Positions 23,901 through 38,338 of a DNA stretch of 64,000 nt are shown here, in pieces. The position numbers and the translations under genes are program-made. Source of the stretch: Mycteria americana. Its lineage: Eukaryota > Chordata > Aves > Ciconiiformes > Ciconiidae. The stretch covers positions 49,525,501-49,589,500 of the forward strand of contig NC_134370.1 in NCBI RefSeq assembly GCF_035582795.1. Reading direction: 5' to 3'. The notes under the pieces were generated by a model that had not been told where the DNA came from, searched no databases, and saw only the letters and a program-made list of their open reading frames with translations. Within the stretch, counting starts at the first letter, position 1. Every line of letters begins with the position of its first letter.

Positions 23901-25729
23901 CAGAAATTTCATTTGCCAAGTAGGAACTTAAACTGATCAACTTCTAGTAGCCTGGAGTGAATGTTGACACCAATTTGACTTAAAAGCTGCTATTACTTTT
24001 CAAAGCCTTTTTCTCCAGCTGCCAGAAAATACAGACACATTCAAAAGCTACAAGAAAACATATCAACTTTCAAGCAACTGAGCTGCGGCCAAGTTCCCAT
24101 GATGGCACCTGGCATTGACCACATCAGAACTGGGTTGTCAGAGTACAACCACTTGCCCTTCCAGCAACAATCATGTTCACAGGCATTGCAAACTTTGCTA
24201 GCTCCAGGTTGGCACCCAGCACATGACTTACGAAATCATGGCACTGAGTACTGCAAGCCACTGAGTCCAACAGCAAAAGTCCTTTTGCATCAGATCTTTG
24301 TAGCACCAGCTATGCCCCTACCAAGTCCATATAGCCCTCAGGTTACATATATAACTGAGCCTCCTGCTGAAAAAAAAGAAAATTTGGATCTCTCAGCACC
24401 AACTCAGACCATTTCTGTCTGGGCAGGGACTGAGAATGGAGTCTGCCACAAAGCAGCCAGTGGAACAGACCCAAGTATGTGAGAAAGCCATGTGAACAGA
24501 CCAAATCCTACTGGACCAAGCACTGGCTGCTATTATGCTCTCCCAGCTCTCACTGATGGCAGGGAGAAGGTTACATTAACTTGACCATGACAGATGGTTT
24601 AGGATTTGAGGGCTGGTATTGCATTTCTGAAAGACTATTTCTGACAGTCACTGTCCAACCTGTTCAAATGCCATCAGCTTGCATAACAGAGAAAGAGTTG
24701 AGACAAGCCCCATGATGCACAGATACTGTCTGCCGGGCACATTGTCGTTTCCCTTTCAAAACCTCAGTTTCAGGAAACAAAGGGAAAAGCAAGAGAAGGA
24801 AATGTGGTAGCCACCATTTTAGCTCTCCATGAGCCACACGACAGTTCACAGGGCAACCATGAGTCTCTACAGCTTGATATGAACAGTATCACTCCAGAGC
24901 TGAGGAGCATATCTGATTTGCATCCTCACTGGACTGAAAACAAAGGGAAAAACTAAGACACAGACCAGTGTGCTACATAAAGTCTCCCCAACTTAGAGGG
25001 AACACCATGGCTGTCTGCTCTGCATCAGGCTCTAGTGAAGTAAACACAAAATGGCAGCAGTTTCTTGCAGAGCTCTGGAAGAGATTTTAACATCTCCCAG
25101 CAAGGCAGACACAGCTCCACCAAAGCATCCTGATGGCCACACAGTGGAGGGAGTCTATTAGAGCTAGACAAAGACCTGAGCTTGGCAATGTCTGAAACAG
25201 CCCTGCCAGAAGCTGAGGGACCCAACCTTTTTCTGGAAACTCTGGAAACCAAATTGCAAGGAAATGAAAGCACAGGGAGTTGACACGACCTCAAATAGCA
25301 GCTAGCCTTAAAGCTTCTTTTACTTATATCTACATAAATGTAAGAGCAGAGGAGCTTTCTGGGTTGCTGTCCCTTCAGTAAGTGGTACATTCTTGATAAT
25401 GTTTCTAAAATTGGTATTCTTTTGCCAGTTTGATAAAGAACACCACATTTTGCTAGGAACTCACAAGGCCTTGCAGTTTGGGAGAGGAAAAAGCGATGGG
25501 GCACACAAGCCCTAGCGGAAGCATACTTTCGGAGGCATTCAGGTCTCTATCACATGGTGGTGAATATAGCAGGCATCTCTATCAGCAAATCTGTAGCCTT
25601 CTGACATTGTGCTGTCATGGTGGAGAAACCTGTTATAGCACCCAGGGATGTAATTAAAATGTAGTTTGTACATGTGTGGGGAAAAATGTACTCACAGACT
25701 GATAACATGGAAAAATAAGATGTGACTTG

Positions 25730-25870
25730 AAGTTAATGGAAGGAAACAGCTCCCTGAGGAAACAGAAAATTGTTTTAACAGTAACAGCCACTGGGTGGTA
25801 GAGTCTGCTACCAAGAGATGTGGTCAAGAAGGCACTGCTGCAAGGGGCCAACAGTGGTTTAGGTAGAGTG
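25730..25870 (+). repeat. Possible decayed CR1 LINE 3' fragment
   Basis: AACAGTAACAGCCACTGGGT, then GGTAGAGTCTGCTACCAAGA, then GATGTGGT follows the layout of the conserved segment near CR1 3' ends (a short span before a GAGGTGG-like motif). No terminal octamer repeats are visible. Low confidence. Confidence 0.3.
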
Positions 25871-26184
25871 GTAACGGTGCTAATGCAGGGAAGTCCTACA
25901 AATCCTGGAGGTCAGTTATACCCCAATGATCCCTCTCAGCCCCACTTTCACAGTTTATACAAAAGCAAAGCAGAAAGAGTGTGTGCTTGACCAGAAGGAG
26001 CAAACAGGGTTACACTGAAACTCCTAAATAAACTGATACAAGATGGGTAACACCCAAATCAGTTCCAAGATCAAGATTTCTCTTCATTTACGAGCATAAC
26101 AAGGTTAGAGAGGTGAGCAGAGTAAATAATTAACTCATTTACAGTTTGGGTTTTTTTTTTTTAAAACAGAGTCATTTTAATCTC

Positions 26185-26260
26185 CTGGGTAATTAGCTAT
26201 GCAGTTGACATTAATCATAACTACAGCAATTATTTGAAGTATTTGATTAATCAATCCAGA
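26185..26260. promoter_or_regulatory. Candidate enhancer, homeodomain motif cluster
   Basis: TAATTAG (26190-26196), TTAATCA (26211-26217), CAATTA (26227-26232) and the perfect 12 bp palindrome TTGATTAATCAA (26243-26254) lie within 65 bp. The block is AT-rich but not simple repeat. This texture is common in conserved non-coding elements. Function is inferred. Confidence 0.3.
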
Positions 26261-29200
26261 GGAAAAACAGAGCTAGGCCAAACTACCCTTGCTGCATAGC
26301 CCTGTTGGTCAATCAGTCAATACATAGGTGCTGGCTTTCAGAAGTGTGACATGTTTCCTGCTGGGTATAACATAACAAGTCCTCTGACTGGATGGATATA
26401 ACAATAAGATGGATATAACATTTCAAATGGGGAAGATGCAGGCCACGATGCTTTCAAACTGAACTAAAGAGTATTTATTAATGCTAGACTTGCTGAATTG
26501 TGATCCTCATCACTTGTGGCCCTCCAGCTACTAAAGGACAAATACAATCACATGCTTGCACAGACCTGATACTACACATGAAAAATACCGTCACACAACA
26601 GTGTGTGTCAGCCAACATCAGCAGAGGGCTAAAACTCTTAACTCTTTCCTTCTCATCTATAATATGAGCAGTTATTTCAATTAAGGAAGAATAATGAGCC
26701 TAGAAGATGGTCTGAACATTATTATTATTAAAAAATCAGGTTAGAAAAGCTCAGATGTACATATTTTTTTCTTGTTATTTTTCCTTCTAGTAATCATGTC
26801 ACAGTGGAATTCCAGTTTACAACTCCTACTACTGGCAGCAGTGATCTTCAGTTTTGTTCAATTAAGTGTGCAGAGTCTTGGAAAACTACCCAAATAAAAC
26901 TTCAGCACCTTTTTGAGAATGCTCATACCTACCAGCAGACAGCTGGTAATGCGCTGTATTAAAGTACATTCTCACCTGGTTTTGCTCTGGATTAGGTTGC
27001 TGCTTTCAAAAATGCAAATGTTAACTCCCAGAACAAACTTGGCTTGATGATGTTAAGCTTATGTGTAAACTTAGATGCAGCAGACTTTCATTACAAGAGC
27101 TTAACCATTCAAAAGGATGAAAAATACAAGATGGGGCACATTTTTTAAAACAAATATTGGAACACTCAACCTGTATTTTATTGATTACGTTTCCCCCATC
27201 TAACACTTTTACTGCTGCATATAAATGAAACTAACATTTCTTTAACACAAAAACTGGAAATGATCAAAAATCTTTTGGACTGCTACAACTCTCGCAGGGA
27301 ATTCATCTTCCTCATAGTCGTGGCAACGCAAAGTTCTGACGTGTGACAACTGACTGCACTCTCTTCTGAGCACAACCCAGGTGAAAAGCAGACTTTCCTG
27401 TGTGCACACAGGACACCAGAGTGCCGTGCAAGGGAGGAGCACACTCCCAAACCTTTTATACATAGATCCCTCATACGCAAAGCCAGGAGATTCCCACTCC
27501 AGTGTAGAGGACACCCTGCAGGAAGAGAGGCAGTGTCTAGAATAAGCCAGCACATGTGCACTCTCAGTAATATCAACCACTCCAAGTTTTTAGTCTGCTC
27601 TTCAAGCAGCATATTTCTTACATCTGGCATGCAAAATACTGTAATAGTGAAGAACGTCCCATTTTGATTTAAATGAATGCATTTATTTCCAAATGGGAGA
27701 CCATAAGTTAAACAAACACATTTCTCTCTTTGCACATGAAAGCATTGTTTTGTCACAGATGTACAGTATAATACATTTATTTTCTCAATTGTTTTGTATT
27801 TGTAAGGCATTGCCAGTTATTTGGATGGGTTTGTAAGGATGAAGCAAATTGCTCTGTGGGGCTCTATTCAGGGAACATAATATTCCCACAAAAGCACCAT
27901 AATTCTGCATGCAGCAACACAAACTACCACGACATTGCAGCAGCTGGCAGGGTGGATAGAGTTAGCATTATCAAAACCAGCATGATAACTCTACTCCAAA
28001 ACCCCCTTACATGCATAAATTAATGATGAATGTACATTGATTAACCCCCACCCAGACTCCAAGGAACCCTGCCTTCTCTGCAATATAACTTTGAACCTCA
28101 CCACAGTTATTTTGTCAGTTCGCAAGGCCTGGGGAGCACTTCAGCTTTTTCTTGAATCGCATTGGCCTTGCCCAAGCCTCTTAAGCCCTGCTTGCATAAG
28201 CGCACTGGGGAAGATTAGGGACTGTGCTACAGCCCCTAAGCCATGGGGAACAGCCAAGAACACAGAATGGTATTAGTAATGTGCCAGGCAGTGTATTTTG
28301 GGAGGTCTGCCACACAGAAAGCTGGGAGGAAGAAGATCCTGCCAGGGATCACATCTATGTTTCAAAAGTTAGATATAAATTCATCTGTACCTATCTTTCT
28401 GACTAAGTAACTCCCTTCTCCAGGCATGCAGCGTGGCATAACAAGTTATCACAGAAACACTTTACGTGACTATGTTTTTCATCACAACTACAACAGGCTG
28501 GAAGTATGCACAGACTCAGTGGACATTGCTGCCCCGATATTCTTAGGCTTCTCCATCCATTTGCCAGCTTCCTACACAGCTCCCTCTAACCAGTTCCCAC
28601 CTGGCACACTCCAGCTTCCTGAAACTTGACCACAAAGGCCTTCCTATCCATCTTTAAGTCCTTCTGGTTACACAGATACAGGTTTTAAAAGAAAAAAAAC
28701 AACTGAGGAAAAAAGAAAATGTGTGTTCTTAATGCAGGCTGACTAACCAAAGTTAGTTAACTCAGGTTAAAGCAGGAGTGAAGACAAGGCAGCTTGTCCT
28801 GGATGCTCGAGTAGAACATAATGTGGTAATTCACATTTAAAGTCAGCTTGTCTTCTGTGATATTGAATCTGAGTGCAATGCCTTTAGCATACATAGGTAG
28901 ATAAGTAGGTTCATATTGAGTATCTAAGGTAATAATAATGATACGTAGGCAGACTGAATATCTAGATCTGATCGGAAAGCCTCCTGTTCGACTACTACCT
29001 CTCTAAAATATCCCTGTAGTTTCTTATGTCAGCTGATTTGACCTTTAAGTAAGGGCACATCTTCACATAGTGACTAGTTTCTGTGGGTCAGTTGTGGAGC
29101 TGCTTAAGTCAGGCTTCAGTTTGCATACTAATGGCTCCTCTCAGCCTATGAATATGCTTTCGGTTGCTGCTTCTGTTATATACAAGCTCAGCTTCAGCAA

Positions 29201-32200
29201 ACCCTGAGCAGCCTAGTTTATATGAGCAGGTGCACTGAAACTGAGCAAGAGAGGACAATCTGTGTCAGCAGGAATATCAAGAGAGGAGCAGTGGAGGTGG
29301 ACCTTAATGAAACAACCACCACTTGCTTTATACACAGTCTCCTACAGATATGAGAGCTGGAAGTTCTGTGAAGAGGTCTAACAGTGATCAAGACACTAAC
29401 TTTAAGGTCTAGTCGCTACTGGAATCCTTTATCCAGCTATAGAGAAGTTGTTTGGGATCCCATGGTTCTTCTAAGCCCATCTGCCCATCACCTGTTTGTA
29501 TGCAACATCATTTGCAGCTTTACTTGATGCAGTTACAGCTCATGACCTCAGAAAATTCACTACTTATAGCACTGATAATAAAAACAATGTGGAAGGGAAT
29601 TTGGGCTGAAAAGAAATCTCAGCTTTCTAGATTTTTTGCAGGATCATTTTAATTTTGATCAGTCAGCTCTACTTGTGAAAGTCAGGAAAGAGCTGACTCA
29701 GTGAACACACTGAGTGGTGATTACACACAGCAACCTAATGATGGCAATGATGATTTTGTGGTAACTTGTGTACCACTGCTGAACATCACTGGAAGAGACA
29801 GAAGAATAAGGAAGAGCCCTGCAATATATTGCTGCACTTCCCTACTAGACCAGTAGAAATCCTGCTGGCAGAGTCCCGAGGGAGGAATTGAGTCTGCCTT
29901 TGTTGGAGTTCAGGGGTGGCAGAAAAAGGTAGTGCCACTGTAACAGAGCATAGCTCTTTCAAAACACTTTTCAGCTGAGTTCTCTAAGCTCTTTGCAAAG
30001 GTGAGTCAGACCATTATCCTTGTTGTGCACATCTCCATCTGATTTACTCAAAAGTGACTTACCAAAAATGAGCCACCCCTCAAGATGTCCAGCCCATCTT
30101 TTCCAATTCACAGCTTGTCATTCATCAAGATACAACAACAGATCCCCTGGAAGGCAGCAGTCCCTGACCACTGAGATGACAGCGAGCAAACCCCATGAAG
30201 AGCATGGGAGCTGGGATGATTTTCCTGCTGCTGGTTGTTACCTGAGTAAATTCTAGAGAGGCTGTTCTCACAAACAGCTGTCAGAGGCAAAAGCACAGGG
30301 CAGCCCACGTATGTCAGCATCCCTGCTGGGACAGGAAGGCAGTGCTGCTGCAGAGCCAGAACATATCCACTGCATGGGTGGGCTGATCCCACTGCCAGTC
30401 ACAGCAAAGAGACTAATTACATAGAAATAATTCCTATAGAAGCAAGCAGATTATCTGCATTTGCTAGCAAGGTGGATAAGGATGTTGCAGGTCAGCTAAA
30501 GGTATTCACCAAATTCAGTTACACTTAGACACTGGATTGGTGGGGAGCAAGGGAGAAGAGGTAGCCAGTGTGGCTGGATGGAAGCACAAGGGCAGGTGAA
30601 ACAGATTTACAAGAAGATTTGAAGTAACTTCTCAGAATAAGGCAGCAATTGCAATGAAATACACCAATATCATACAGCAATCAATACGGATTGAAAATGT
30701 GTCAGTTTTACAAAACACCTCCCCATTTCAAAGCGGATCATTAAGAAATGAAAAAAAAAAGTGAAACTATTCACTGCAGTTAAACCACTTGAAACAGAAG
30801 CTTTATTTATTTTTAGAGTTAAAGTTATTACATGACTTCATGTCTGAAATGAGCAAATGGAAAAGAAAACAAATCATTCACACAGCGCTGAACTCAGCAC
30901 CACTGTTTTTCTTCAGGTGACCGCTAAGGGTCTCTCTTGCTTAATATGGGCCACAGCACAGATTTTTCTCCCTCTGTCATGATGTTTTGTCATCCAAATT
31001 CATCCCTTCCCCCACCCATGATACCTAACCATCCCACAGCTCCCCAGAACACCAAACCACTAACACCTCACATCATCTCCTCTCACCAGTCTCGAATCGA
31101 GGAGTTAATGACACATCTTTCTGGGTTTTTATGTGCATGCAATCCTACACACAACCTTTCCTGGGCAAGCAGAACACAGACGGAGCCACAGCAATTAACA
31201 CTGTCCATGATCTGTCTGCATGGTCACAACATCTGTACATGCTTGGGACGTGTACATGTGGGTCACACATGCCTCATTCTAGAGGCAAACACATCCTTGC
31301 TTCTTGGAGGCTGTAAGCATCAGTGCGATACCAGATTTCATGGTATGGATTCTAGCCTCGCATGTCTGGATGCGTGGACAACAAACGAGAACGCCAGTCA
31401 TTGCAAAACATGAACTGTAAGTAACCAGTAGGTAATTATGGAGGGATGTGTCTGTGTGGCTCAGCTCCAACATTAACAGAGGGAAGAGCTCTGCCTATTG
31501 AGTCATCAGCAGCATTTCCTTCTAGCCCTTGGGTTTCCCGATAGGTCTCCCCTGTGAGTTACTGCCCAGACCCACAGTGGCTGAGCTCATAAAAGCTGCT
31601 GACCTCACACCCCCAGGGAATGGGGCTCCAGTCCCCGACAGCCAGGAGAAGTTTCCTAGCCACGACCGTGCTCCAAGGACATGGTGCTTCATCAGCCTCT
31701 TTATTACAGCAACTGAACTGAATACTAATAACATCCCCAGCCATATCACAGCAGCTTCAGACACACCATGCCATAACCAAACAAGGGCTGCTGAAGTCAC
31801 ACAAGAGTTTTATAGTGCCCCATCCCTTTGGTCATCCATAAGTCCCAAACGGTCCGTAGCCCGAGTGCCCCCATGTAGGAATTGAGTCAGCACCTCCTCT
31901 GCAGGACAAGAATTTGGCTAATGAGAGATTGTTAAATGAGAGGAAGACATTTCTTAATCAGAGACCAGATACCACCTAAAAACTGCAGAAGTATGCCTGA
32001 CCTTAGCGTTATCACAAGGTGAATGAATACACAGCTGGGCATTTTCTATTGTGCCTCTTCAGTAGGCAAGGCTATCTGAATTCTTCCATACTTATTTCTA
32101 CTATTTCCTATAGAAAGAGATGGACTTTTCAATCACTTTGCTGTTTGTCCTACTCCTTCCTTCTATTTCTGTTTTTCTTCTTTTTCTATTAATTTCCCAG

Positions 32201-35200
32201 TCCCACGCTCTGTTTCTACTACTGTCCCCATCCCTTCCAACAGAGCTAAACAGTGAACACATGCTGATCTGTCTATTCCATGTAATTCCCACTATAATTT
32301 TCTCTCAACAGATTTGTTAGCCCCATAAAATAGTCACTAAAAGGTTTCCAATGACAAGCAGGACTTGGGCCTCTGAAAACCTCATCTCACTGGACCAGGT
32401 GCCAGATCACATGAACAAGTTAAAGCAACTGGTATGATGGGGAACAGAGGGTATTTGCCAGTGCTCTGCAGTAAAGCATCTGCTCAGCTGGCCATGGGCT
32501 TTTCTGTACTACTGCAGCAGCACCTTAACATCTCTGACAGAGCTAGAGCACCATCAGAGTAATTCTCCAGGTCTGCAGGACATCGGAAGACATTTCTGAA
32601 GACCAGATAAGAGGAAGCTGAAAAGTTCAGCTTCAGAATTACATGTGTCTCTGAAACAATAAATGTTTTGAGTGATCAGCATTTCTAGGTAGTGAAACAA
32701 ATGAGTGTTTCCATTCCCCAGGGAAGTGGGAAGCAAGCAAACTCCACTCCTCTATTCTGTAGCGTACAGGAAATCCGAGTGATTGATGGCAGCAGAGAAG
32801 GGAAATGCACATTCAGCTTATATTTCCAATGTAAATGACTTGCCACCTCACCCCTCTCCTTCCTGTTCCTTCACACACTCCCCACACTCCAGCTGATATC
32901 TGTAGTATGTGTGCATCAGGGAGGAAGAAAGGAAAAAGGACAATCCTTGTTAAGACTGCTTCCCCCCACCCCAATTTAAATGAGCAAAGAAAACATATGC
33001 AAAAACAAAGGTCAAATAGCTGTTTCAGCCCTCAGCTCTTTTTGCCCACAGACCCAGCGTGGTGACATAGGGATGGACTAAATCCTGCCGCATTGCTCCC
33101 AGACCCCACTAAAAGATAGCCATCTGTGTCAGGTGCAGAAGGCTAGCCCCTGCTCTTACAGAATTTCTCCTTGTATTACCAAAGGTCAAAGTAGCAAGCA
33201 AAGAGGCTTTTTAAAATGCTGCACATCGTTTGAGGGATCTGTCCAGTTCACAGGGACGCTGAGATGCAGCGATTGCCAAGGCAAGAGAACAAACCCAGAG
33301 GAACGCAGCGAACATCTGCTTGCAGGAGGCGTGCCCCTGTTCTTTCCCAGGCAGCTCCATGAGAGGTGCTTATTTTTACAAAGCAGGCTCTGAGATCTTA
33401 AAGAACTGATGTTGTCGTGGTGCCCTAAACCAATGAGTATGTGACCTACTCGTTCCCACTCTGTCCCCTGACCTTTTCCCATAGCATTCTCCAAAAGCAT
33501 CACATGAAAAATAGCCCTTCTCAGCTCTCCAGAGGCTTTGGAGACAGCATCAAAGCTCTGTGCTTATAAACAATTCCAGCTAGGCCAAAATGCCATTCCA
33601 GCATCAGGGGTCCCAGGATTTGTAAGCCTGTCACAAGGAACTGGAGGGAGAGGGGGCAGGGGAGAGGCAGCATGTGTTGCCAAGGGAAGCGGGAAGCGAG
33701 GGACAGGCATCTGGGGTGTGAGCTGAGCTCCATGAAAACCCCGTAGGCTGAGATAGGGTTTATCCACACACCTCAGAGGTTACGCAGGATCTCTTTTTGC
33801 CTCCTTCCTTATTACGGAGAGCTTGCAAGCTCTCTGAGCGTGGAAGTCATTTACTGCATTGATCCTTCAGCCTAATCCTCCCATTCTTTCCCTCCTTCTC
33901 TCACCTTACACATCTGCTAACACTCCAGCATCCATCCTGGAGGTGAATTTGCAGTCCAGGTGGAGACAGGGAACTCGACAGACTGCAGAGGGACAGTCCT
34001 TGAGCATCAGGGCTAGTTATTTGTTGACTCTTCAGGATCTGACAACAAAATAGCAGCTGGGCAACAAATACCTGCAGGAATCCCTGTCAGCTCCCTCTGG
34101 TGTCTCACACCATCCCTGGCACACTCCTGCCTTTTGCTAAAAGGCTGAGAAAGCTTCAACTGTTCCCAGTTTTTGTGTTTTCTCATATCTCCAGATCTAG
34201 TTTCTCTTGGCAATGGATGCAGACACTCCTTGAACACCTTCTAAAAAGCAAACACTGCAGAAGGCACTCCATAATTGAGTGAGACTTTTCCTCAACCATC
34301 ATTTTATTCCTCTGACTTCAACCCATTCTTCATTTTTCCCCATATTTGTTCATTTATCCTCCTGGCTGTGTTCTCCTATTCCTCCACAGGCTACAGGCAA
34401 GGCCTTCAGTTGGGAAATCCATGTCAAAGGCTATTTAAGGGCTAATTGCAGTTCAGGGAACACATTTCCCTTGTTTCAATGTACTACTGTTACCATTAAG
34501 AGAGACACACACAGAAAAAAGAAGATAAGCCACTTGTAACCATCTCCTAGCAATCTACTAGCATGCCACCACCTCCCCTCGATTGTGCATGGAGCTTCCC
34601 TGTTGCTCAGAGTGGTGCACTGACCCTGCAGGTTGGAGACCTCCCCAAGCCTGGTCTGACACTCTGCTCCAGCCATCCCAACAGAGCTCTCAAGTGTACC
34701 AGCCCTCCTAAGTCCTTCACAGTTCCCTGTTCCCAAAGCCATACTGTGTCCCTCCTATCTTTGTCTTCAGGGCATTGTCCCATCCTTTGGCATTGCTTGC
34801 TTCCTGACATCCCCATTCTCTGCCCATCTCCTTTCACTGTGCTCCTTCTCTCTCTTTTTCCCAGCCTCAAAGCACATTGTCTCTCCAGCCACATACCACC
34901 TTCCCTCCAGCTCCATCACTCTAGTCTGGGTCACGTACTCCACGGTACAGCCCAGCAGCCAAGGAAAATAATTTTTATGTCTGAATATGTGGGATGGTGC
35001 TAGTTGCAGCCAGGCAGGTTTGTGTTTGGCTAGCTCTTACGTGGTAATAGGGACATTGCACGCTTGCAGGGCAATAATTTCAGTCCCAACAAGGAAACTG
35101 TATAATTACAGAGAAAAGCAGCAGGCGCTTCAATCATTCCTACTCTGTCAGGTCTTTTAAAATGTCATTGAAAAGAAATGGTGGGATAATGAAGGCCTTG

Positions 35201-36767
35201 ACTCACTGTCAAAGCACCTGACAGGACAGCCAAGAGGAAGCAACAAGGTTAGGAGGGCTACATCATCCTTCCTGGTTCCTGCGGACTGACCCTAGAGGGT
35301 GTGAGATCTGGGACAGGATGATATGATCATAGGATGGCATAAAATAGAACTATAGTCATGTGAATTCTTTTGCTGCAGAGGTCTCCTATTTAAGAACAAA
35401 CCTTCTAACTTTACCTTGGTTGAGCCTGTTCATTTTGTATTTTACTTGTGGCTCTTCTTCACCATTTTCCCTTTTATATAGCATCAGAAAAACATTAACT
35501 CATGGCTTTGTTCTATTCCACTGACATAACTGCTTAAATATCCTTCTTGATGTTTTGACATACATCACTTGGACAGACATTTAGAAATTTAAACCATGGA
35601 AGCTGGAGGATGTTTTAAAAAATTAGAAAATATGTGGACAACTCTTCTGTTATTTTAACAATATGAAGACTCAACAGTTCTGTAACTCTGCCAGCAAATG
35701 CAGGAAAATATGTGCTTACACTGCACAAATATAAAACTGAGCACACTGATTTTTAGACATAAAACACACTTTCACTACACACTGAGCACACACATGCTAT
35801 AACCCCCACCTTCACAAAGACACATTTACAGCACATAAGGAAGGCACAGGGTTATTTTCAGTGCAAAGCAACTCTTGTTTCTATAGACAACAAAAAGCAT
35901 GGGTACTGAGCAAGTATACATACATTAGGCATGCAAACAAAACATCCAGTCATTCTATGTAACAAATATTTAGGTCTACCAAATGAAGAATAGCACCTGT
36001 ATGTCTATTTAGAATAAATTTGACGTTAGCAAATGTACAATTGCTGTGAAAAGAAATAATATATCTGATGCACTCAAAAAACACCCTTAATTGTTCAGTC
36101 CAGAAAATAGGAAAACAGAACAATTAAATGAAATGACACACACGTGCACTGTATGTGTACAAAATGTACGCTGGTGAAAGCACAATGCCATAAACAAACA
36201 CAGTATTCCCAAAAGACTTATCCATCCACTAATGTTGTGCTCAAATGCACGCAGGCAGATCCTTAACCATATGTTCACCTGCACAAATATACATCAGAAG
36301 AACAAAAGCCCACTGCACGTAATGAGGAGCCCAAAATGCACTCTTTAGAAATGAGAAACACACAACACTACACAAATACCCAAATACACAACTCACGCAT
36401 AAAAGTTTTATATGTGGTCCGTAAAAAATAATTTATATGTCTTAAATGAAGGCTGCATTTAATAAGCATAATGCACTGTGGGTTGCATTTTACCCTGTAG
36501 TTCAGAGCACACCACAGCACATAGAACAGTGGATCTGAGGTCCCGCTTGGCCCCACATAGGTTCAATACCTATAGTTCATAAGTGATGCGTAGGATTTAA
36601 TCTTCCCCCAGAGTAAGCACCTGCCTGCTGGATGTAATTCCCCAGAGCTAGCCTTTAACTATATAAGCTACTGTGTCAGGACTGCCATGCTGCTGCACCA
36701 GCCAAGAGACTATTTGGAGATTCATTTGCAATTCTCCCATTCTTTCCCCCTGACTAGGGGACTCAGG

Positions 36768-36840
36768 ATTTGAGCTTATGGGGGGTAAACTACTACAACC
36801 TTCACACAGGCATCTTAATCACCACTGTGCCCTCCCACCT
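36768..36840 (-). repeat. Possible MIR-like head fragment, reverse orientation
   Basis: GACTCAGGATTTGAGC and, later, CATCTTAATCACCACTGTGC resemble the reversed tRNA-derived head of old SINEs. The match is short and weak. Confidence 0.3.
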
Positions 36841-38327
36841 TACTACCTATACAACTACAGTGGAGGGCATCAGTCACAAGTTCCACTGTAGCTCGAGTCA
36901 CAATCTGAGCAATGAAGCAATTGCAGGAGGTGGAGGATAAAGGCATTTTACTCCCCTATATTGCCTAGATAAGACCTCCGATAATTTTACAGTCAGATGA
37001 TCAAGTACCTAAACAGAAACAAATGCACCTAATCAAATGCATCAGTGGACAATGCCAGACCAGCTAGCCAGCCATGACTCCAGTATTAATTAAAAGCATG
37101 AAGCAGAATACACTGCTTGATGCCTGCCTGGGCCCCATAAGGCCTAGAGACAGTCTTCCACTTCAGAAAGATTTGCATACAATTTTGTAAGGAAGCACCT
37201 TATTCATGTCACCCCTATTCCACAGTTTCTGTCCACTACAGGCTAAATGTGAAATCCCAGTGATCCACTGGGGGCCATATTCTGGCCTGCAGCTAGAACA
37301 CTAGACTCAGCTTCAGCTGTTTCAAGTTCCAGGCCCACTTCAGCTCTGGACATGCAAAGATATCCTGTGGCAGGTGATTCATTTCACCTATTGCAGACCC
37401 TTTAAAAGTGCTTGACCTAAACTCATCATAAAGGTTTAGAAACAGCCAGGCACATCCACGCATGTTTGCTCCTGCTTCCAGAAATACCCATTTCTCTCTA
37501 TTGTGATGAAATCTAGATTTGCTTAGACATAGCTGTCCAAGTTAAGTGACACAAAATGCCACCCACATCTCTCCCTTGGTCCTTCGTCAGGGAAATCAGA
37601 ACAAACACTGCTCCCTTAGCTCTGCTCTGCCAAAAATTACAGTCTCTAAGACAGGCTCTATAAATGCTATAAACTTGCATGGTACCTCATATGGAGAAGG
37701 ATCTCTTCCTGCTATCACAGCCCAGCCTAACGGTAAAGCAAAGGGGGAGACACACTCAGGTTCTGCTTCATCCCCTCCCAAGTGCCTCTGATTAAGCAAA
37801 GGTTCTGGAAATCCAGAAAAATGGGCAATAACTTTTTTCCCCAGGTGCCCTATGTGGTGAGTAGAGCTAACCAAAAGAAAAACAAAACAAATCAGGAGAG
37901 ACTAATGAATAAAAATAACAGACACTCTGCTTTTCTCCTTGTAATTTCCCCACCCCAGACAGCTGTAATGTGGAAAGTATTGAAATTTAAATCACACCTC
38001 AGCCTAACCTCAGCTGACAGGCTGCCGATGCAATAATCTCAGCCTGGCTATCTTCTCTCAGGGAGAACGACAAACCAACTAAAGGAAAGTGATAAATTTT
38101 CAATTTTATTTTAAAATATACCAGATGGGAGATTTTATTGGAGTCATAAATATGTCAAAAGCAATGTTGGCCTATGATTGGAGATGGTCCCCATCAAGGG
38201 AGCAGCTCTCCCTGTTTAGAAGTGCCATCAGATTCTTAATAAGAGGCTCCAGTTCGACTGCAGCAAAATAGTCTGTATATTAAACCAATTGAATTTCTAT
38301 TTACCAGACATCTTCATCTCTTCTCTG

Positions 38328-38338
38328 CCCCCCCCCCC
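38328..38338 (+). repeat. C11 homopolymer
   Basis: Eleven uninterrupted C residues at the end of a pyrimidine-rich stretch (38311-38341). A simple repeat. Confidence 0.9.

Larger units (their letters stand above)
20904..35100. other. Intergenic sequence, no recognised gene
   Basis: It contains an AT-rich stretch (23128-23280), a possible CR1 remnant (25730-25870), a homeodomain-motif cluster (26185-26260), the longest open frame of the window (175 codons, minus, 27283-27810, unrecognised) and an 18 bp palindrome (33817-33834). Nothing supports a real gene. Confidence 0.6.

Noticed and set aside
31529..31885. Overlapping 118-codon and 92-codon frames on opposite strands.
   Set aside because: No family resemblance, no splice or promoter context, and length within chance range for this composition.
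34850..34865. Strong pyrimidine tract plus CAG (acceptor-like) near 34865.
   Set aside because: It sits in a long pyrimidine-rich stretch with no plausible exon after it.
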